Part shown: one piece after another, positions 63,279-64,000 of the stretch
How positions within the stretch are numbered: the stretch's first letter is position 1
Layout: each line of letters starts with the position of its first letter
NCBI RefSeq assembly: GCF_001592285.1
Contig: NZ_BCWQ01000009.1
Location: forward strand, 124,001-188,000
Source of the DNA: Hydrogenophaga pseudoflava NBRC 102511
Lineage (GTDB): Bacteria; Pseudomonadota; Gammaproteobacteria; Burkholderiales; Burkholderiaceae_C
Direction of reading: 5' to 3'
DNA length: 64,000 nt
Translations under genes and position numbers: made by a program
Notes under the pieces: model-generated
Told to the model about the DNA's origin: nothing
The model's database searches: none
What the model saw: only the letters and a program-made list of their open reading frames with translations

Positions 63279-64000
63279 ATGCAGAAAATCATCGCGCAGA
63301 TCGCGCAGGAGATCCGGGTTGAGCCGCGGCAGGTGCTGGCCGCGGTGGAGTTGCTGGACGGGGGGGCGACGGTGCCCTTCATCGCCCGCTACCGCAAGGA
63401 AGTGACGGGCGGGCTGGACGACACGCAGTTGCGCGAGCTGGAGTACCGCCTGGGTTACCTGCGCGAGCTGGAAGACCGCCGCGCGACTGTGCTCAAAGCC
63501 ATCGACGAGCAGGGCAAGCTGACCGACGCGCTGCGTGTGGCGATTGCCAACGCGCCCACCAAGCAGGAGCTGGAAGACATCTACCTGCCGTTCAAGCTCA
63601 AGCGCCGCACCAAGGGGCAGATCGCCCGCGAATTCGGCATCGAGCCGCTGGCCGACAAGCTGTTTGCCGACCCGACGCTGGACCCGCTGGCCGAAGCGGC
63701 CGCTTTCACCAAGCCGCCCGAGGTGCTGGACGACGGCAAGCCGGGCGCGGACTTCTCGACGCCGCAGGCGGTGCTGGACGGGGTGCGCGACATCCTCTCC
63801 GAGCGCTGGGCGGAAGACCCGGCGCTGGTGCAAAGCCTGCGCGAGTGGCTGTGGACCGAGGGCTTGCTCAAGAGCACGCGCGTGGCGACCAAGGACGAGA
63901 ACAACCCGGACGTCGCCAAGTTCCGCGACTATTTTGAATACGACGAGCCGATCGGCCGCGTGCCCTCGCACCGCGCGCTGGCGGTGTTCCGCGGCCGGGC
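63279..64000 (+). CDS. tex: Tex family transcription accessory protein, 3' end outside the window
   Basis: N-terminal 240 residues of the large RNA-binding protein Tex (about 770-800 residues in full). Start MQKIIAQIAQEIRVEPRQVLAAVELLDGGATVPFIARYRKEVTGGLDDTQLRELEYRLGYLRELE is highly typical, followed by KQELEDIYLPFKLKRRTKGQIAREFGIEPLAD. The C-terminal helix-hairpin-helix and S1 domains lie beyond the edge. The ATG at 63279 follows GGGAC; no strong Shine-Dalgarno. Tex helps with stalled or damaged-template transcription. Confidence 0.94.
   Translation, partial: MQKIIAQIAQEIRVEPRQVLAAVELLDGGATVPFIARYRKEVTGGLDDTQLRELEYRLGYLRELEDRRATVLKAIDEQGKLTDALRVAIANAPTKQELEDIYLPFKLKRRTKGQIAREFGIEPLADKLFADPTLDPLAEAAAFTKPPEVLDDGKPGADFSTPQAVLDGVRDILSERWAEDPALVQSLREWLWTEGLLKSTRVATKDENNPDVAKFRDYFEYDEPIGRVPSHRALAVFRGR

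Overview
The window is a high-GC, gene-dense stretch of what looks like a betaproteobacterial chromosome, most likely Burkholderiales/Comamonadaceae (Hydrogenophaga-like). This is inference from gene content: a CbbR-controlled form IA RubisCO cluster with CbbQ and CbbO, Bug-family (TctC-like) periplasmic binding proteins, a Liv-type ABC transporter inside a large acyl-CoA catabolic block, a complete Tad pilus locus, and an intergenic repeat of the kind scattered through Comamonadaceae genomes. No 16S rRNA, tRNA or phage genes were seen, so the placement is not proven.

Layout. 1-3.5 kb: end of an RhlE-type helicase, apaH, and a CorC/HlyC membrane protein. 3.5-9.5 kb: cbbR divergent from cbbL-cbbS-cbbQ-cbbO, so CO2 fixation is present without carboxysome genes. 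9.5-15.1 kb: ornithine cyclodeaminase divergent from an Lrp/AsnC regulator; a PD-(D/E)XK/DinG-like helicase divergent from an MmcB-like nuclease-fold protein across an SOS-box-like sequence; a yybP-ykoY manganese riboswitch ahead of a GDT1/UPF0016 exporter. 15.2-20.1 kb: a Wzm/Wzt polysaccharide ABC exporter pair, then on the minus strand msrB-cysK-slyX and an MFS exporter.

20.3-43.1 kb: a block of plus-strand genes for uptake and oxidation of an unidentified organic acid. It holds an acyl-CoA ligase, a five-gene Liv-type ABC transporter, a FadB-like hydratase/dehydrogenase, a thiolase, an AtuA-family protein with its small partner, a Bug binding protein, two acyl-CoA dehydrogenases, three SDRs, a hotdog thioesterase, a zinc-free MDR reductase, a GST, an ElaA-type acetyltransferase and Ogt. 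The ligase and fadB promoters share a near-palindromic operator core. 43.2-48.4 kb: a Bcr/CflA exporter, a LysR/Bug/hydrolase unit and a DUF72 protein.

48.4-62.2 kb: after an A/T-rich upstream region comes a Tad (Flp) pilus locus with two Flp-type prepilins, prepilin peptidase, CpaB, secretin, a lipoprotein, TadG/TadE-like pseudopilins, TadZ, TadA, TadB, TadC and TadD, plus an AAA-type ATPase that is not part of the textbook set. 62.2-64 kb: an A/T-richer insertion that has the anatomy of a single integron gene cassette (one ORF whose stop codon lies inside a 129-bp attC-like palindrome), then a DUF6429-like gene broken by an in-frame TGA, and the start of tex.

The most unusual items are the orphan integron cassette, the SOS-box-linked helicase/MmcB-like pair, the extra ATPase in the Tad locus, the shared acyl-CoA operator, and a LivF whose Walker A lysine is replaced by arginine.
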